DNA from: VGBV01 sp963813725
GTDB taxonomy: Bacteria; Actinomycetota; Thermoleophilia; Solirubrobacterales; 70-9
Direction of reading: 5' to 3'
NCBI GenBank assembly: GCA_963813725.1
Contig: CAWFAI010000003.1
Coordinates: 24,031 to 88,030, forward strand
DNA length: 64,000 nucleotides
The notes under the pieces were generated by a model that saw only the letters and a program-made list of their open reading frames with translations, was not told the DNA's origin and ran no database searches. Made by a program: the position numbers and the translations under genes. Below are positions 17,385-25,391 of the stretch, piece by piece (position 1 is the stretch's first letter; each line of letters begins with the position of its first letter).

Positions 17385-18065
17385 TCACATCTCCATCTCT
17401 TCTTCGCGCTTGAGCGTAGCCAGCAGGCCCCTGATCTGCTCGGCCACGTCGTCGGGCGGCTCGGTGCCGTCCACCCGCTGCAGGATGCCGCTGTCCTCGT
17501 AGTAGTCGATCAACGGCTCGGTCTTCTCGCGGTACTGCTGCAGCCTCTTCTGCACCACCTCGGGCTTGTCGTCGTCGCGGACGATCAGCCTGGAGCCGTC
17601 GACGTCGCAGACGCCCTCCTGCTTCGGCGGGTCGAAGTCGACGTGGAAGACGTGGCCGCCCTGCTCGCAGGTGCGCCGCCCGCTGATGCGCCTCACGATC
17701 TCCTCCTCGGGCACCTCGATCAGGATCGCGGCGGTCATCTTGCGGCCGAGCTTCTCGATCGCCTGCTCCAGGGCCTCGGCCTGTGGCACCGTGCGCGGGA
17801 ATCCGTCGAGAATGAACCCGTCGCCCGCATCGGGCCCCTGGATGCGCTCGGAGATCACACCGATGATCACGTCGTCGGGCACCAGCTCGCCCCGGTCCAT
17901 GTACTCGGAGGCCTGTTTGCCGACCTCCGACCCCTCCTTGACGGCCGCCCGGAGGATGTCGCCGGTCGCGTAGTAGGGCAGGCGCAGGTCGTCCTGCAGC
18001 CCTTCGCCCTGGGTTCCCTTGCCGCTCCCGGGCGGGCCCAGCAGGATCAGATTGAGCTCAGACAT
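17385..18065 (-). CDS. adk: Adenylate kinase
   Basis: 226 residues. It interconverts ATP + AMP and 2 ADP. The P-loop is GPPGSGKGTQ (residues 9-18) and the NMP-binding region follows (YYATGDILRAAV). The LID (about 125-165) is long and reads TCEQGGHVFH ... VCDVDGSRL: the family's four zinc-site positions look like Cys, His, Cys, Asp, a mixed set rather than four cysteines. It is followed by map after 15 bp. Confidence 0.97.
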   Translation of the reverse strand: MSELNLILLGPPGSGKGTQGEGLQDDLRLPYYATGDILRAAVKEGSEVGKQASEYMDRGELVPDDVIIGVISERIQGPDAGDGFILDGFPRTVPQAEALEQAIEKLGRKMTAAILIEVPEEEIVRRISGRRTCEQGGHVFHVDFDPPKQEGVCDVDGSRLIVRDDDKPEVVQKRLQQYREKTEPLIDYYEDSGILQRVDGTEPPDDVAEQIRGLLATLKREEEMEM

Positions 18066-18116
18066 ATGCGGCGGCCCCTCCGCCTCGCATCAGGGCCAGC
18101 GGCCCGACGCGCCTCT

Positions 18117-19388
18117 CTACTTCAGGAACCCTTCGTAATTGCGCATCATCAGCTGCGCTTCCAACTGTTTCACCGTGTCCAGGGCGACGCCCACGACGAT
18201 CAGGATCGAGGTGCCGCCGAAGAAGAAGTTGGCCGAGGTCTGGCTGATCAGGATCGTCGGCAGGGCCGCGACCGCGCCCAGGTAGAGGGCGCCGGGGAAG
18301 GTGAGCCTGGAGAGAATCCGGTCCAGGTACTCGGCGGTGGGCCGCCCGGGCCTGACGCCGGGGATGAAGCCGCCGTATTTCTTCAGGTTGTCGGCCTGGT
18401 CCACCGGGTTGAAGGTGACCGCCGTGTAGAAGTAGGTGAAGATGATGATGAAGAAGACCTCGCCCACCACGTAGGCCCAGCTGTTGGGGCTGAAGAACGC
18501 GGCGAAGTCGAGCGCCGCCGGGGTGTTGAGGAGCTGGCCGATGGTGGGCGGGAAGGCCATGATCGAGGCGGCGAAGATGACCGGGATGACGCCCGCCATG
18601 TTCACGCGCAGCGGCAGGTAGGTCGAGCCGCCCGAGGTCATGCGACGGCCGACCACGCGCTTCGCGTACTGCACGGGAATGCGCCGCTGGCCCTCCTGCA
18701 CGAACACGATCGCGACGATCACCGCCAGCGCGATGAAGGGCATCATCACGACGAAGACCGGGTCGGGGCTCGTCCACCACGCCTGGATCCCTCCCGGAAG
18801 GCCGGCGACGATCGAGGCGAAGATCATCAGCGAGATGCCGTTGCCGATGCCGCGCTGTGTGATCAGCTCGCCCATCCACATCAGCAGGGTGCAGCCGGCC
18901 GTGAGCGTGATCACGATCAGGAACACCTTGTTGAAGGTGAGGTCGCCGACGACGCTGGTGCCGGCGGTGTCCTGGAAGCTCTGGAAAAGGAAGACGTAGC
19001 CGATCGACTGGGCGAAGGCCAGGCCGACGGTCAGGTATCGCGTGTACTGGGTGATCTTCTGCTGGCCGACCTCGCCCTCCTTCTGCAGGCGCTCGAGCGA
19101 CGGGACCACGACCGTCAGCAGCTGCAGGATGATCGAGGCCGTGATGTAGGGCATGATCCCCAGCGCGAACAGCGACAGGCGCGAGAGGCTGCCGCCGCTG
19201 AACAGGTTGAGGAAGCCGAGCACGTTCGAGCCCGTGAAGTTCGACTCGATGTCCTTGATCGTGCCCGCGTCGACTCCCGGCGAGGGGATGTACGCGCCCA
19301 GGCGGTAGAGCGCCAGGATCGCCGCGGTGAACAGCAGCTTCTTGCGGATGTCCTGGACCGAAAAGGCGTTGAGGATCGTCTGCAGCAC
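18117..19388 (-). CDS. secY: Preprotein translocase subunit SecY
   Basis: 423 residues with ten membrane helices, the protein-conducting channel of the Sec translocon. Recognisable segments are the plug region after LGAYIPSPGVD, LGIMPYITASIILQLL (helix 2), MWMGELITQRGIGNGIS (helix 4) and the cytosolic loop GQRRIPVQYAKR (between helices 6 and 7). The GTG start overlaps the rplO stop by one base. secE is in the distant rpmG-nusG operon at 53.5 kb. Confidence 0.97.
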   Translation of the reverse strand: MLQTILNAFSVQDIRKKLLFTAAILALYRLGAYIPSPGVDAGTIKDIESNFTGSNVLGFLNLFSGGSLSRLSLFALGIMPYITASIILQLLTVVVPSLERLQKEGEVGQQKITQYTRYLTVGLAFAQSIGYVFLFQSFQDTAGTSVVGDLTFNKVFLIVITLTAGCTLLMWMGELITQRGIGNGISLMIFASIVAGLPGGIQAWWTSPDPVFVVMMPFIALAVIVAIVFVQEGQRRIPVQYAKRVVGRRMTSGGSTYLPLRVNMAGVIPVIFAASIMAFPPTIGQLLNTPAALDFAAFFSPNSWAYVVGEVFFIIIFTYFYTAVTFNPVDQADNLKKYGGFIPGVRPGRPTAEYLDRILSRLTFPGALYLGAVAALPTILISQTSANFFFGGTSILIVVGVALDTVKQLEAQLMMRNYEGFLK

Positions 19389-19912
19389 TACTCAGCCGCC
19401 TCCGGGACGGGAGCAGCACCAACCTCGATCTCCTCGCAGGTGCCGCCCGCCGCCTCGATCTTCTCCTTGGCGGTGGCGCTGAAGGCGTGGGCCTTGACCG
19501 TGAGCTTCGCCGAGATGTCGCCGTTGCCCAGCACCTTGACCGGGTGCTTGCGGGTCGCGAGGCCCTTCTCGCGCAGGCTCTCGGGGGTGACCTCGTCGCC
19601 CGCCTTGAAGCGCTTCTCCAGGTCGGCGACGTTGACTGGCTGGGTGCGCGTCCGGAACTTCTCGAACGGCATCGACATCTTCTTGTTGGGGCCGCGCAGC
19701 TTGCCCATGCGCATGTGGATCGGGTTCTGGCCGCCCTCGTAGTTCAGCTTGCGCTTGCTGCCCGAGCGGGCCCCGGCGCCCTTGTGGCCGCGGCCCGAGG
19801 TCTTGCCGTGCCCGGTGCCGTGTCCGCGGCCCAGGCGCTTTCGCACCGACCGCGAGCCCTTTGCCGGCTTCAGGTTGTGCAGGCCGACCTGCTTGGAGCG
19901 CTCCTCGCTCAC
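19388..19912 (-). CDS. rplO: Large ribosomal subunit protein uL15
   Basis: 174 residues, slightly longer than typical (about 145-150). A late assembly protein of 50S. The Gly/Arg-rich N-terminal arm (RLGRGHGTGHGKTSGRGHKGAGARSG) is diagnostic. The C-terminus carries a short Glu/Ala-rich tail. It overlaps rpmD by 4 nt upstream and secY by 1 nt downstream. Confidence 0.97.
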   Translation of the reverse strand: MSEERSKQVGLHNLKPAKGSRSVRKRLGRGHGTGHGKTSGRGHKGAGARSGSKRKLNYEGGQNPIHMRMGKLRGPNKKMSMPFEKFRTRTQPVNVADLEKRFKAGDEVTPESLREKGLATRKHPVKVLGNGDISAKLTVKAHAFSATAKEKIEAAGGTCEEIEVGAAPVPEAAE

Positions 19913-20112
19913 TTGCCCTGCTCCTGATCGCCCGCCCCATCGCCGACCTCGACGAGGTGCCCCACGACCCGGAGCATTCCCTGGAACTGCTCGTTGTCGG
20001 CGTGCGTGGAGCTGGCGCCGATGCGGCCCAGCTTCAGCGAACGCAGCGTCTCGCGCTGGCTCGGGGAAGCGCCGTTGGCGGAACGGACCTGGCGTACGCG
20101 GAGATCAGCCAT
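19909..20112 (-). CDS. rpmD: Large ribosomal subunit protein uL30
   Basis: 67 residues. The core (LRVRQVRSANGASPSQRETLRSLKLGRIGASS) is a clear uL30. A short Glu/Asp/Gln-rich end (GDGAGDQEQGK) follows. It overlaps rpsE by 8 nt and rplO by 4 nt, as expected in a tightly packed spc operon. Confidence 0.95.
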   Translation of the reverse strand: MADLRVRQVRSANGASPSQRETLRSLKLGRIGASSTHADNEQFQGMLRVVGHLVEVGDGAGDQEQGK

Positions 20113-20890
20113 CGGAGGCCTCGGCCTTCTTGGGCTCCTCGGCGGGCGGATCGCCGGAGGGCTCCTCGGAGGGTGGATCGCCGGCGGGCTCCTCGGAGGG
20201 CGTCACCGGGGTCTCGGGCGGACTGGGCTCAGAGGCCGGTTCGGGGGCTGATTTTTCCGGCGCCTGCTCCCGATCGGAGGCCTCCCCCTCGGACGCCGCC
20301 TCAGCGGACGCGGCCGCCTCGGGGACCGGCTTGGGGGACGCCGGCGTGGGATCGTCCTTGGGGGCGGCGTCTCCGTTCGAAGCGACGCCGAGCACCTCGT
20401 TGATCGAGATGCCGCGCAGCTTCGCCACGTCCTCGGGCTTGCGCAGGCTGAAGAGGCCCTCCATGGTGGCCTTCACCAGGTTGATCGGGTTCTGGGTGCC
20501 GATGCTCTTGGTGAGCACGTCGCGAACACCGCCCAGCTCGAGCACGGCGCGGACACCGCCCCCCGCGATCACCCCGGTACCGGGGCTGGCCGGGCGCAAC
20601 ACGACGTGGCCGGCGCCGTAGCGGCCGATCACCCGGTGGGTGATGGTCTGGCCGTACTTGGGCACGCGGATCAGGTTCTTGCGGGCGTCCTCGACCGCCT
20701 TCTGGATCGCCAGGGGCACCTCGCGGGCCTTGCCGTACCCGATTCCGACCACGGAGTCCTCGTCGCCGACGGCGACGAGCGCGGTGAACGAGAAGCGGCG
20801 GCCGCCCTTGACGACCTTGGCGACGCGGTTGATCTCGATCACGCGCTCCTGCAGATCGAGTCCCTTGGGACTGACGGTTTCGATGGTCAT
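20105..20890 (-). CDS. rpsE: Small ribosomal subunit protein uS5 with long acidic C-terminal tail
   Basis: 261 residues. The uS5 fold (1-170; KVVKGGRRFSFTALVAVGD, then GTGVIAGGGVRAVLELGG) functions in decoding accuracy and mRNA unwinding at the entry channel. Residues 171-261 are a Pro/Glu/Ala/Ser-rich low-complexity tail with near repeats (EEPAGDPPS, EEPSGDPPA). Typical uS5 is 160-200 residues, so this tail is unusual and probably disordered. It overlaps rpmD. Confidence 0.96.
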   Translation of the reverse strand: MTIETVSPKGLDLQERVIEINRVAKVVKGGRRFSFTALVAVGDEDSVVGIGYGKAREVPLAIQKAVEDARKNLIRVPKYGQTITHRVIGRYGAGHVVLRPASPGTGVIAGGGVRAVLELGGVRDVLTKSIGTQNPINLVKATMEGLFSLRKPEDVAKLRGISINEVLGVASNGDAAPKDDPTPASPKPVPEAAASAEAASEGEASDREQAPEKSAPEPASEPSPPETPVTPSEEPAGDPPSEEPSGDPPAEEPKKAEASDG

Positions 20891-20936
20891 GGGCTGAAAG
20901 ACGGTAGCGGAGCCACGCGGGCGGCCCCGGGAGCCA

Positions 20937-21290
20937 TCAGAACTTCAGTCCCCCCTCCCGAGCGCCCTCGGCCAGGGCCTTGACCCGGCCGTGGTAGCGG
21001 TAGCCGCTGCGGTCGAAGACGCAGGTCTCGACGCTGGCCTGGGTGGCGCGCTTCGCGATCATCTCCCCGACCTTCTTGGCCTGGTCCATCCGCGAGAGGC
21101 CGCGCAGGTCGTCCTCGGTCCAGTTGACCGCGGTCAGGGTGCGACCGGAGTCGTCGTCGATCAGCTGCGCCGAGATGCCTCGGTTCGAGCGATGGACCGA
21201 CAGGCGCGGCCGCTCGGCGCTGCCGCGGATCTTCGCCCGCACGCGGCGGCGGCGGCGCAGGCGCTGCTGGGGCTTGGTCAGAACCGTCAC
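20937..21290 (-). CDS. rplR: Large ribosomal subunit protein uL18
   Basis: 117 residues from a GTG. It binds 5S rRNA with uL5. It has a basic N-terminal arm (RLRRRRRVRAKIRG), then RPRLSVHRSNRGISAQLID, and the C-terminal YRYHGRVKALAEGAREGGLKF typical of the family. It lies 2 bp after rplF and 46 bp before rpsE. Confidence 0.97.
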   Translation of the reverse strand: MTVLTKPQQRLRRRRRVRAKIRGSAERPRLSVHRSNRGISAQLIDDDSGRTLTAVNWTEDDLRGLSRMDQAKKVGEMIAKRATQASVETCVFDRSGYRYHGRVKALAEGAREGGLKF

Positions 21291-21292
21291 CG

Positions 21293-21826
21293 TTATGCCC
21301 GCTTTCCGACCTTGCGGCTGACGTGCTCGCCCGCGTAGCGGACCCCCTTGCCCTTGTAGGGCTCCGGCGGGCGGCTCTTCCGGATGCGGGCGGCGATCTC
21401 GCCGACGAGCTGCTTGTCGATCCCGCGCACGACCACCTGGGTCGGCTCGGGGACCTCGAACTCGATCCCCTCGGGCGCCTGCAGCGTGACGGGATGCGAG
21501 TAGCCGAGCGACATCTCCAGCGCCTTGCCCTTGAGCTGGGCCCGGTAGCCGACGCCCTGGATCTCCAGGCGGCGCTCATAGCCGTCGGTGACCCCCTCGA
21601 CCATGTTCGCGATCAGGCTGCGCGTAAGCCCGTGCAGGGCACGGTGCTCGCCTCGGTCGGTGGGGCGCTCCACGGTCAGGGTGGCGCCATCCAGCGACAC
21701 CTTCATGTCGGGCACGATCTGCTGGGAGAGCTCCCCCTTGGGTCCCTTGACCGTCACCTCGCTGGGCTTGACGTCGATCTCGACCCCGTCGGGGATATCT
21801 ATCGGCTTCTTTCCGATCCGGCTCAT
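21293..21826 (-). CDS. rplF: Large ribosomal subunit protein uL6
   Basis: 177 residues. Two tandem uL6 domains near the GTPase-associated centre. MSRIGKKPIDIPDGV at the start and the C-terminal RKSRPPEPYKGKGVRYAGE are diagnostic. Normal length. It lies 18 bp after rpsH and 2 bp before rplR. Confidence 0.98.
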   Translation of the reverse strand: MSRIGKKPIDIPDGVEIDVKPSEVTVKGPKGELSQQIVPDMKVSLDGATLTVERPTDRGEHRALHGLTRSLIANMVEGVTDGYERRLEIQGVGYRAQLKGKALEMSLGYSHPVTLQAPEGIEFEVPEPTQVVVRGIDKQLVGEIAARIRKSRPPEPYKGKGVRYAGEHVSRKVGKRA

Positions 21827-21844
21827 GGGTCTCGTCTCAGCGGG

Positions 21845-22240
21845 TCACCAGACGTAGGCGACGACCTCGCCGCCGACGCCCTTCTTGGTCGCCTCGTGGC
21901 CGGTCATGACGCCCGTGGAGGTGGACATGATCGTCGTGCCCATGCCGCCCTGGACCCTCGGCACGTCGCCGCTCTGGACGTAGCGGCGCCGGCCGGGCCG
22001 CGAGACCCGCTCCATGCCGCTGATCACGGGGTCGCGGTCCTCGGTGTAGCGCAGCGTCACGCGCAGCACCTCCCCCTTCTCGCCCTGCTCGGCCGCGAAG
22101 TCGGTGATGTAGCCCTGCTCCTTGAGGATGCGGGACATCTCGCGCTTCAGGCGCGAGGAGGGGATCACGACCTCCTCGTGCTCGGCGCCGAGCGCGTTGC
22201 GAAGCCGGGTCAGGTAGTCGCCTACTGGATCAGTGAGCAT
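21845..22240 (-). CDS. rpsH: Small ribosomal subunit protein uS8
   Basis: 131 residues. A central-domain 16S binder and, in E. coli, the repressor of the spc operon. MLTDPVGDYLTRLRNAL at the start and the C-terminal STSTGVMTGHEATKKGVGGEVVAYVW fit the family. It lies 18 bp from both rpsN and rplF. Confidence 0.97.
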   Translation of the reverse strand: MLTDPVGDYLTRLRNALGAEHEEVVIPSSRLKREMSRILKEQGYITDFAAEQGEKGEVLRVTLRYTEDRDPVISGMERVSRPGRRRYVQSGDVPRVQGGMGTTIMSTSTGVMTGHEATKKGVGGEVVAYVW

Positions 22241-22258
22241 GATGTGGTCCTGGTCGCC

Positions 22259-22444
22259 TTACCAGCTCGACTTGGTCATACCGGGGACGTAGCCCTGGTG
22301 GGCCTGCTCGCGCAGGCAGATCCGGCAGAGGCCGAACTTGCGGTAGTAGGCGCGGGAGCGGCCGCAGCGGCGGCAGCGGTTGTACCCGCGCGTTTTGAAC
22401 TTGGGCGGGTTGCTCTGCTTCACCCGCTGGGACGTCTTGGCCAT
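22259..22444 (-). CDS. rpsZ: Small ribosomal subunit protein uS14, zinc-binding type Z
   Basis: 61 residues, the short zinc form of uS14. The zinc ribbon is CRRC ... CRIC (residues 24-43) within NRCRRCGRSRAYYRKFGLC. It supports 30S head assembly. The start shares one base with the rplE stop. Confidence 0.97.
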   Translation of the reverse strand: MAKTSQRVKQSNPPKFKTRGYNRCRRCGRSRAYYRKFGLCRICLREQAHQGYVPGMTKSSW

Positions 22445-23328
22445 CAGCCTTCCTTCTCTTTATCGTCGTCGCCGCTCTTGGCGGCGTCCTCGCTCTTGCC
22501 TTCGGGCTTGTCCTCGCCCTCGGGCTTCTTCTCGCCCTCCTCACCCTCGGCGGCCTCGCCCTCCTCGCCCTCCTCGGGCTTCTCGGGCTTGGCGTAGGCC
22601 TCGGGGTTCTCCTCCTTCAGCTGCTCCAGCGCGGCCTCCTCGGCCTCGGCGCGCTGGCGCGCCTCCTCCTTGCGCCGCTCCTCCTCCTCCTCGGCGGCCT
22701 TGTCGACCTCGCCGGGCCGGCCGTCGGCCGCGAAGGGCATGCCCAGGCCGTCCAGCAGGGCGAAGGCCTCGACGTCGGTGGCGGCGCTGGTGGTGATGGT
22801 GATGTCGAGGCCGCGGACCTCGTCGATCGAGTCATAGTCGATCTCGGGGAAGATGATCTGCTCGCGCACGCCCATCGAGTAGTTGCCGCGGCCGTCGAAC
22901 GAGCGCGGGCTGAGGCCGCGGAAGTCGCGGATGCGGGGGATCGCGATCGTGACCAGGCGGTCCAGGAACTCCCACATGCGGGCCCGGCGCAGCGTCACGG
23001 CGACGCCGACGGGCATCTGCTCACGGACCTTGAAGTTCGCGATCGACTTCTTGGCGCGACGAGTGTTCGGCGCCTGGCCGGCGATGGTCGCGAGCTGCTC
23101 GATCGCCGCCTCCAGCATCTGGGTGTTCTGCTTTGCCTCGCCCACCCCCATGTTGAGCGTGATCTTCTGCAGCGTCGGGACGGCCATCGGGCTCGAATAG
23201 CCGAAGCGCTCGACGAGCGCCGGCTTGACCTCGTTCGCGTAGGCGTCGCGCAGCCGCGGCGGCGGGGCCGCCTGCTTCTGTTGCTGCGTCGCCTTCTTCT
23301 CCTTCTGTTCGGTCGCGGCTTCCATCAA
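22444..23328 (-). CDS. rplE: Large ribosomal subunit protein uL5 with acidic C-terminal extension
   Basis: 294 residues against about 180 for the family. The core (about 25-200; KITLNMGVGEAKQNTQ, then RDFRGLSPRSFDGRGNYSMGV) binds 5S rRNA and touches P-site tRNA. Residues 201-294 form a highly charged Glu/Lys/Ala tail starting EEEEERRKEEARQ and ending in DDDKEKEG. A short Gln/Lys-rich N-terminal lead (1-24) is also extra. The first part of the tail could form a helix or coiled coil; the rest should be disordered. Confidence 0.96.
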   Translation of the reverse strand: MMEAATEQKEKKATQQQKQAAPPPRLRDAYANEVKPALVERFGYSSPMAVPTLQKITLNMGVGEAKQNTQMLEAAIEQLATIAGQAPNTRRAKKSIANFKVREQMPVGVAVTLRRARMWEFLDRLVTIAIPRIRDFRGLSPRSFDGRGNYSMGVREQIIFPEIDYDSIDEVRGLDITITTSAATDVEAFALLDGLGMPFAADGRPGEVDKAAEEEEERRKEEARQRAEAEEAALEQLKEENPEAYAKPEKPEEGEEGEAAEGEEGEKKPEGEDKPEGKSEDAAKSGDDDKEKEG

Positions 23329-23332
23329 TTCC

Positions 23333-23671
23333 TCAGTCGATCTCCGTGCCCTTGCGCGCGCCCACGCGGCGGCGCTTGCCGTCGGCGCCCCGCTCGATCC
23401 GCACCCGGGTGGGCTTGTTGTCGGAGGGATCCAGCAGCATCACGTTGGAGATGTGGATCGGCCCCTCCTTCTCGATGATGCCGCCGACCTCGCCGCCTTT
23501 GGAGGCGTCCTTGACCGACACCGGGCGCTGGTGGCGCTTGACGATGTTAAGGCCCTCGACGAACACCTTCCCCTTCTTGGGCTCGGTGTGAAGAACGCGG
23601 CCCGTCTTGCCGCGATCCTTGCCGCCGATCACCGTGACCATGTCGTCCTTGCGGATCCGCATCCGGCCCAT
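23333..23671 (-). CDS. rplX: Large ribosomal subunit protein uL24
   Basis: 112 residues. A 50S assembly initiator at the tunnel exit. The KOW motif is RKDDMVTVIGGKDRGKTGRV near the N-terminus. Normal length. It lies 2 bp after rplN and 4 bp before rplE. Confidence 0.98.
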   Translation of the reverse strand: MGRMRIRKDDMVTVIGGKDRGKTGRVLHTEPKKGKVFVEGLNIVKRHQRPVSVKDASKGGEVGGIIEKEGPIHISNVMLLDPSDNKPTRVRIERGADGKRRRVGARKGTEID

Positions 23672-23673
23672 CG

Positions 23674-24042
23674 CTACAGCACCTCCGGGGCGAGGGAGAC
23701 GATCCGCATGAAGTTCTTGTCGCGCAGCTCGCGAGCCACCGGCCCGAAGATGCGGGTGCCGCGAGGAGCGCCCTGCGGGTCGATCAGCACCGCCGCGTTC
23801 TCGTCGAAGGAGATGTAGGTGCCGTCCTTGCGGCCGAGCTGCTTGCGGGTGCGCACGACCACGGCCTCCACCACCTCGCCCTTGCGGACGCCGCCGTGCG
23901 GCGTCGCCTGCTTCACGGTCGCCGTGATCACGTCGCCGATCCGCGCGTAGCGGCGGTGCGAGCCGCCCTTGACGCGGATGCAGAGGATCTCGCGGGCGCC
24001 CGAGTTGTCGGCGACTCTGAGCTTTGACTCCTGCTGGATCAT
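23674..24042 (-). CDS. rplN: Large ribosomal subunit protein uL14
   Basis: 122 residues with the family start MIQQESKLRVADNSGAREI and the central GDVITATVKQATPHGGVRKGEVV. It bridges to 16S rRNA and is the docking site for RsfS. It is packed between rpsQ (7 bp) and rplX (2 bp). Confidence 0.98.
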   Translation of the reverse strand: MIQQESKLRVADNSGAREILCIRVKGGSHRRYARIGDVITATVKQATPHGGVRKGEVVEAVVVRTRKQLGRKDGTYISFDENAAVLIDPQGAPRGTRIFGPVARELRDKNFMRIVSLAPEVL

Positions 24043-24049
24043 CGCGTCA

Positions 24050-24760
24050 CTACTTGGCCTTCTCCATGACCTCGACCAGGCGCCACCGCTTCGTGCGGGA
24101 CAGCGGCCGGGTCTCGACGATCTTCACCAGGTCGCCCTCGCCGGCCTCGTTCGACTCGTCGTGGGCGCGCAGCGTGCTGGACTGGCGCACGATCTTCTCG
24201 TAGGCCGGGTGGCGGCGGGCGACGTCGATGCGAACCGTGATCGTCTTGTCGGCCTTGCTGGAGACCACCGTGCCCTGGCGCTCCTTGCGCCCCGCGGACT
24301 CGCGCTCTGCGGCCGGGGTGCCGGTGCCGGCTTCGCCCCCCTGGCGGCGCTTCCTGCGGTAGGACGAGCGGGCCTTTGCGGCGTCCCCGCGGCGGCTCGT
24401 CCGCTCGGCGACGCGCTCTGAGGGGCTGCGCTGCGGCCCCGCCTCGCCTGACTCGCGCGAGCGCTCGAGGCGCCGGCGCGCCTTCCAGTCGAGGCCCTCC
24501 ATCTCATCGGGCCCCGAGTCATCCGCGGCAGCGCCCCCTTCGGCGGCAGGGGCCTCTTCACTCGAAGATGCGTCCTCGGCTTCGCCTGCGGGCGCATCGG
24601 CGGGAGCATCCTCCGCAGGGGCGTCCTCGGCCGCCTCCTCCGCCGGAGCCTGCTCGGCCGGAGCCTCCTCGGCGGGGGCGTCCTCGGCCGCAGCCTCGGC
24701 CTCGGGGGCCTGATCGTCCTTGGTCTCTTCGCTGCGCTCGTTCTTCTCTTCGTCAGCCAT
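24050..24760 (-). CDS. rpsQ: Small ribosomal subunit protein uS17 with large N-terminal extension
   Basis: 236 residues, while uS17 is normally 80-110. The uS17 OB fold occupies about 158-236 (RQGTVVSSKADKTITVRIDVARRHPAYEKIV). Residues 1-85 are Glu/Ala/Pro-rich with repeated APAEEAPAE-type units, and 86-157 are basic and Arg/Ser-rich. The frame has no better internal start with a ribosome binding site that I can see; the extension begins 2 bp after the conventional spacing to the next upstream gene. It lies 2 bp before rpmC in the coordinate sense. Confidence 0.93.
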   Translation of the reverse strand: MADEEKNERSEETKDDQAPEAEAAAEDAPAEEAPAEQAPAEEAAEDAPAEDAPADAPAGEAEDASSSEEAPAAEGGAAADDSGPDEMEGLDWKARRRLERSRESGEAGPQRSPSERVAERTSRRGDAAKARSSYRRKRRQGGEAGTGTPAAERESAGRKERQGTVVSSKADKTITVRIDVARRHPAYEKIVRQSSTLRAHDESNEAGEGDLVKIVETRPLSRTKRWRLVEVMEKAK

Positions 24761-24762
24761 TC

Positions 24763-24975
24763 TCAGTCCTTCAGTTCCTTCTCGACGTCGATCCCGCGCT
24801 CCTTGGCGACGGTCAGCAGCCGCGCCACGTCGCGCCGGGCGTTGCCCATGGCGGAGGTGTTCTCGAGCTCGCCGGTGGCGTGCTGGAAGCGGATCCCGAA
24901 GTGCTCCTCCTTGGCCTGTCGCAGGCGCTCGATCAGCTCGGGGTCCTTCAGGTTGTGCACCTCTGAAGCCTTCAC
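24763..24975 (-). CDS. rpmC: Large ribosomal subunit protein uL29
   Basis: 70 residues from GTG 24975 (VKASEVHNLKDPELIERL). It sits at the tunnel exit and contacts trigger factor and SRP. The motif GELENTSAMGNARRDVARLLTV is family-typical. The GTG overlaps the rplP stop (GTGA). Confidence 0.95.
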   Translation of the reverse strand: MKASEVHNLKDPELIERLRQAKEEHFGIRFQHATGELENTSAMGNARRDVARLLTVAKERGIDVEKELKD

Positions 24976-25391
24976 GCCTCGGCCCCCTCCCGCCGCACGA
25001 ACTTGGTCTTGATCGGAAGCTTGTGACCGGCCAGGCGCATCGCGTCCTTGGCCAGCTCCTCGTCCACGCCCGCCAGCTCGAACATGACGCGGCCCGGCTT
25101 GACGACGGCGACCCAGCCCTCGGGGTTGCCCTTGCCCGAGCCCATGCGGGTCTCGGCCGGCTTCGCGGTCACCGGCTTGTCGGGGAAGATGTTGATCCAG
25201 ACCTTCCCGCCTCGCTTGATCTTGCGGGTCATCGCGACCCGGGCGGCCTCGATCTGGCGGTTGGTGATCCAGCCGCGCTCCATCGCCTTCAGCCCGTACT
25301 CGCCGAACGCGACCGTGCTGCCGCCCTTGGCGTAGCCGCGCATGCGGCCGCGCATCTGCTTGCGGTACTTGACGCGCTTGGGCATCAGCAT
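24972..25391 (-). CDS. rplP: Large ribosomal subunit protein uL16
   Basis: 139 residues (MLMPKRVKYRKQMRGRMRG...). It organises the A-site tRNA region and completes 50S maturation. ATG 25391 is preferred because it overlaps the rpsC stop (TGATG) and gives the common MLMPKR start; ATG 25385 is the alternative. The basic arm GKGNPEGWVAVVKPGRVMFE is conserved. Confidence 0.97.
   Translation of the reverse strand: MLMPKRVKYRKQMRGRMRGYAKGGSTVAFGEYGLKAMERGWITNRQIEAARVAMTRKIKRGGKVWINIFPDKPVTAKPAETRMGSGKGNPEGWVAVVKPGRVMFELAGVDEELAKDAMRLAGHKLPIKTKFVRREGAEA

Noticed and set aside
17346..19742. A 798-codon plus-strand open frame across adk-secY-rplO
   Set aside because: Composition is the antisense image of adk, secY and rplO, which have full motif sets on the other strand.
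23281..24966. Arg-rich plus-strand frames opposite rpsQ and rplE extensions
   Set aside because: They are the antisense of Glu/Ala/Lys low-complexity codons and have no start context.
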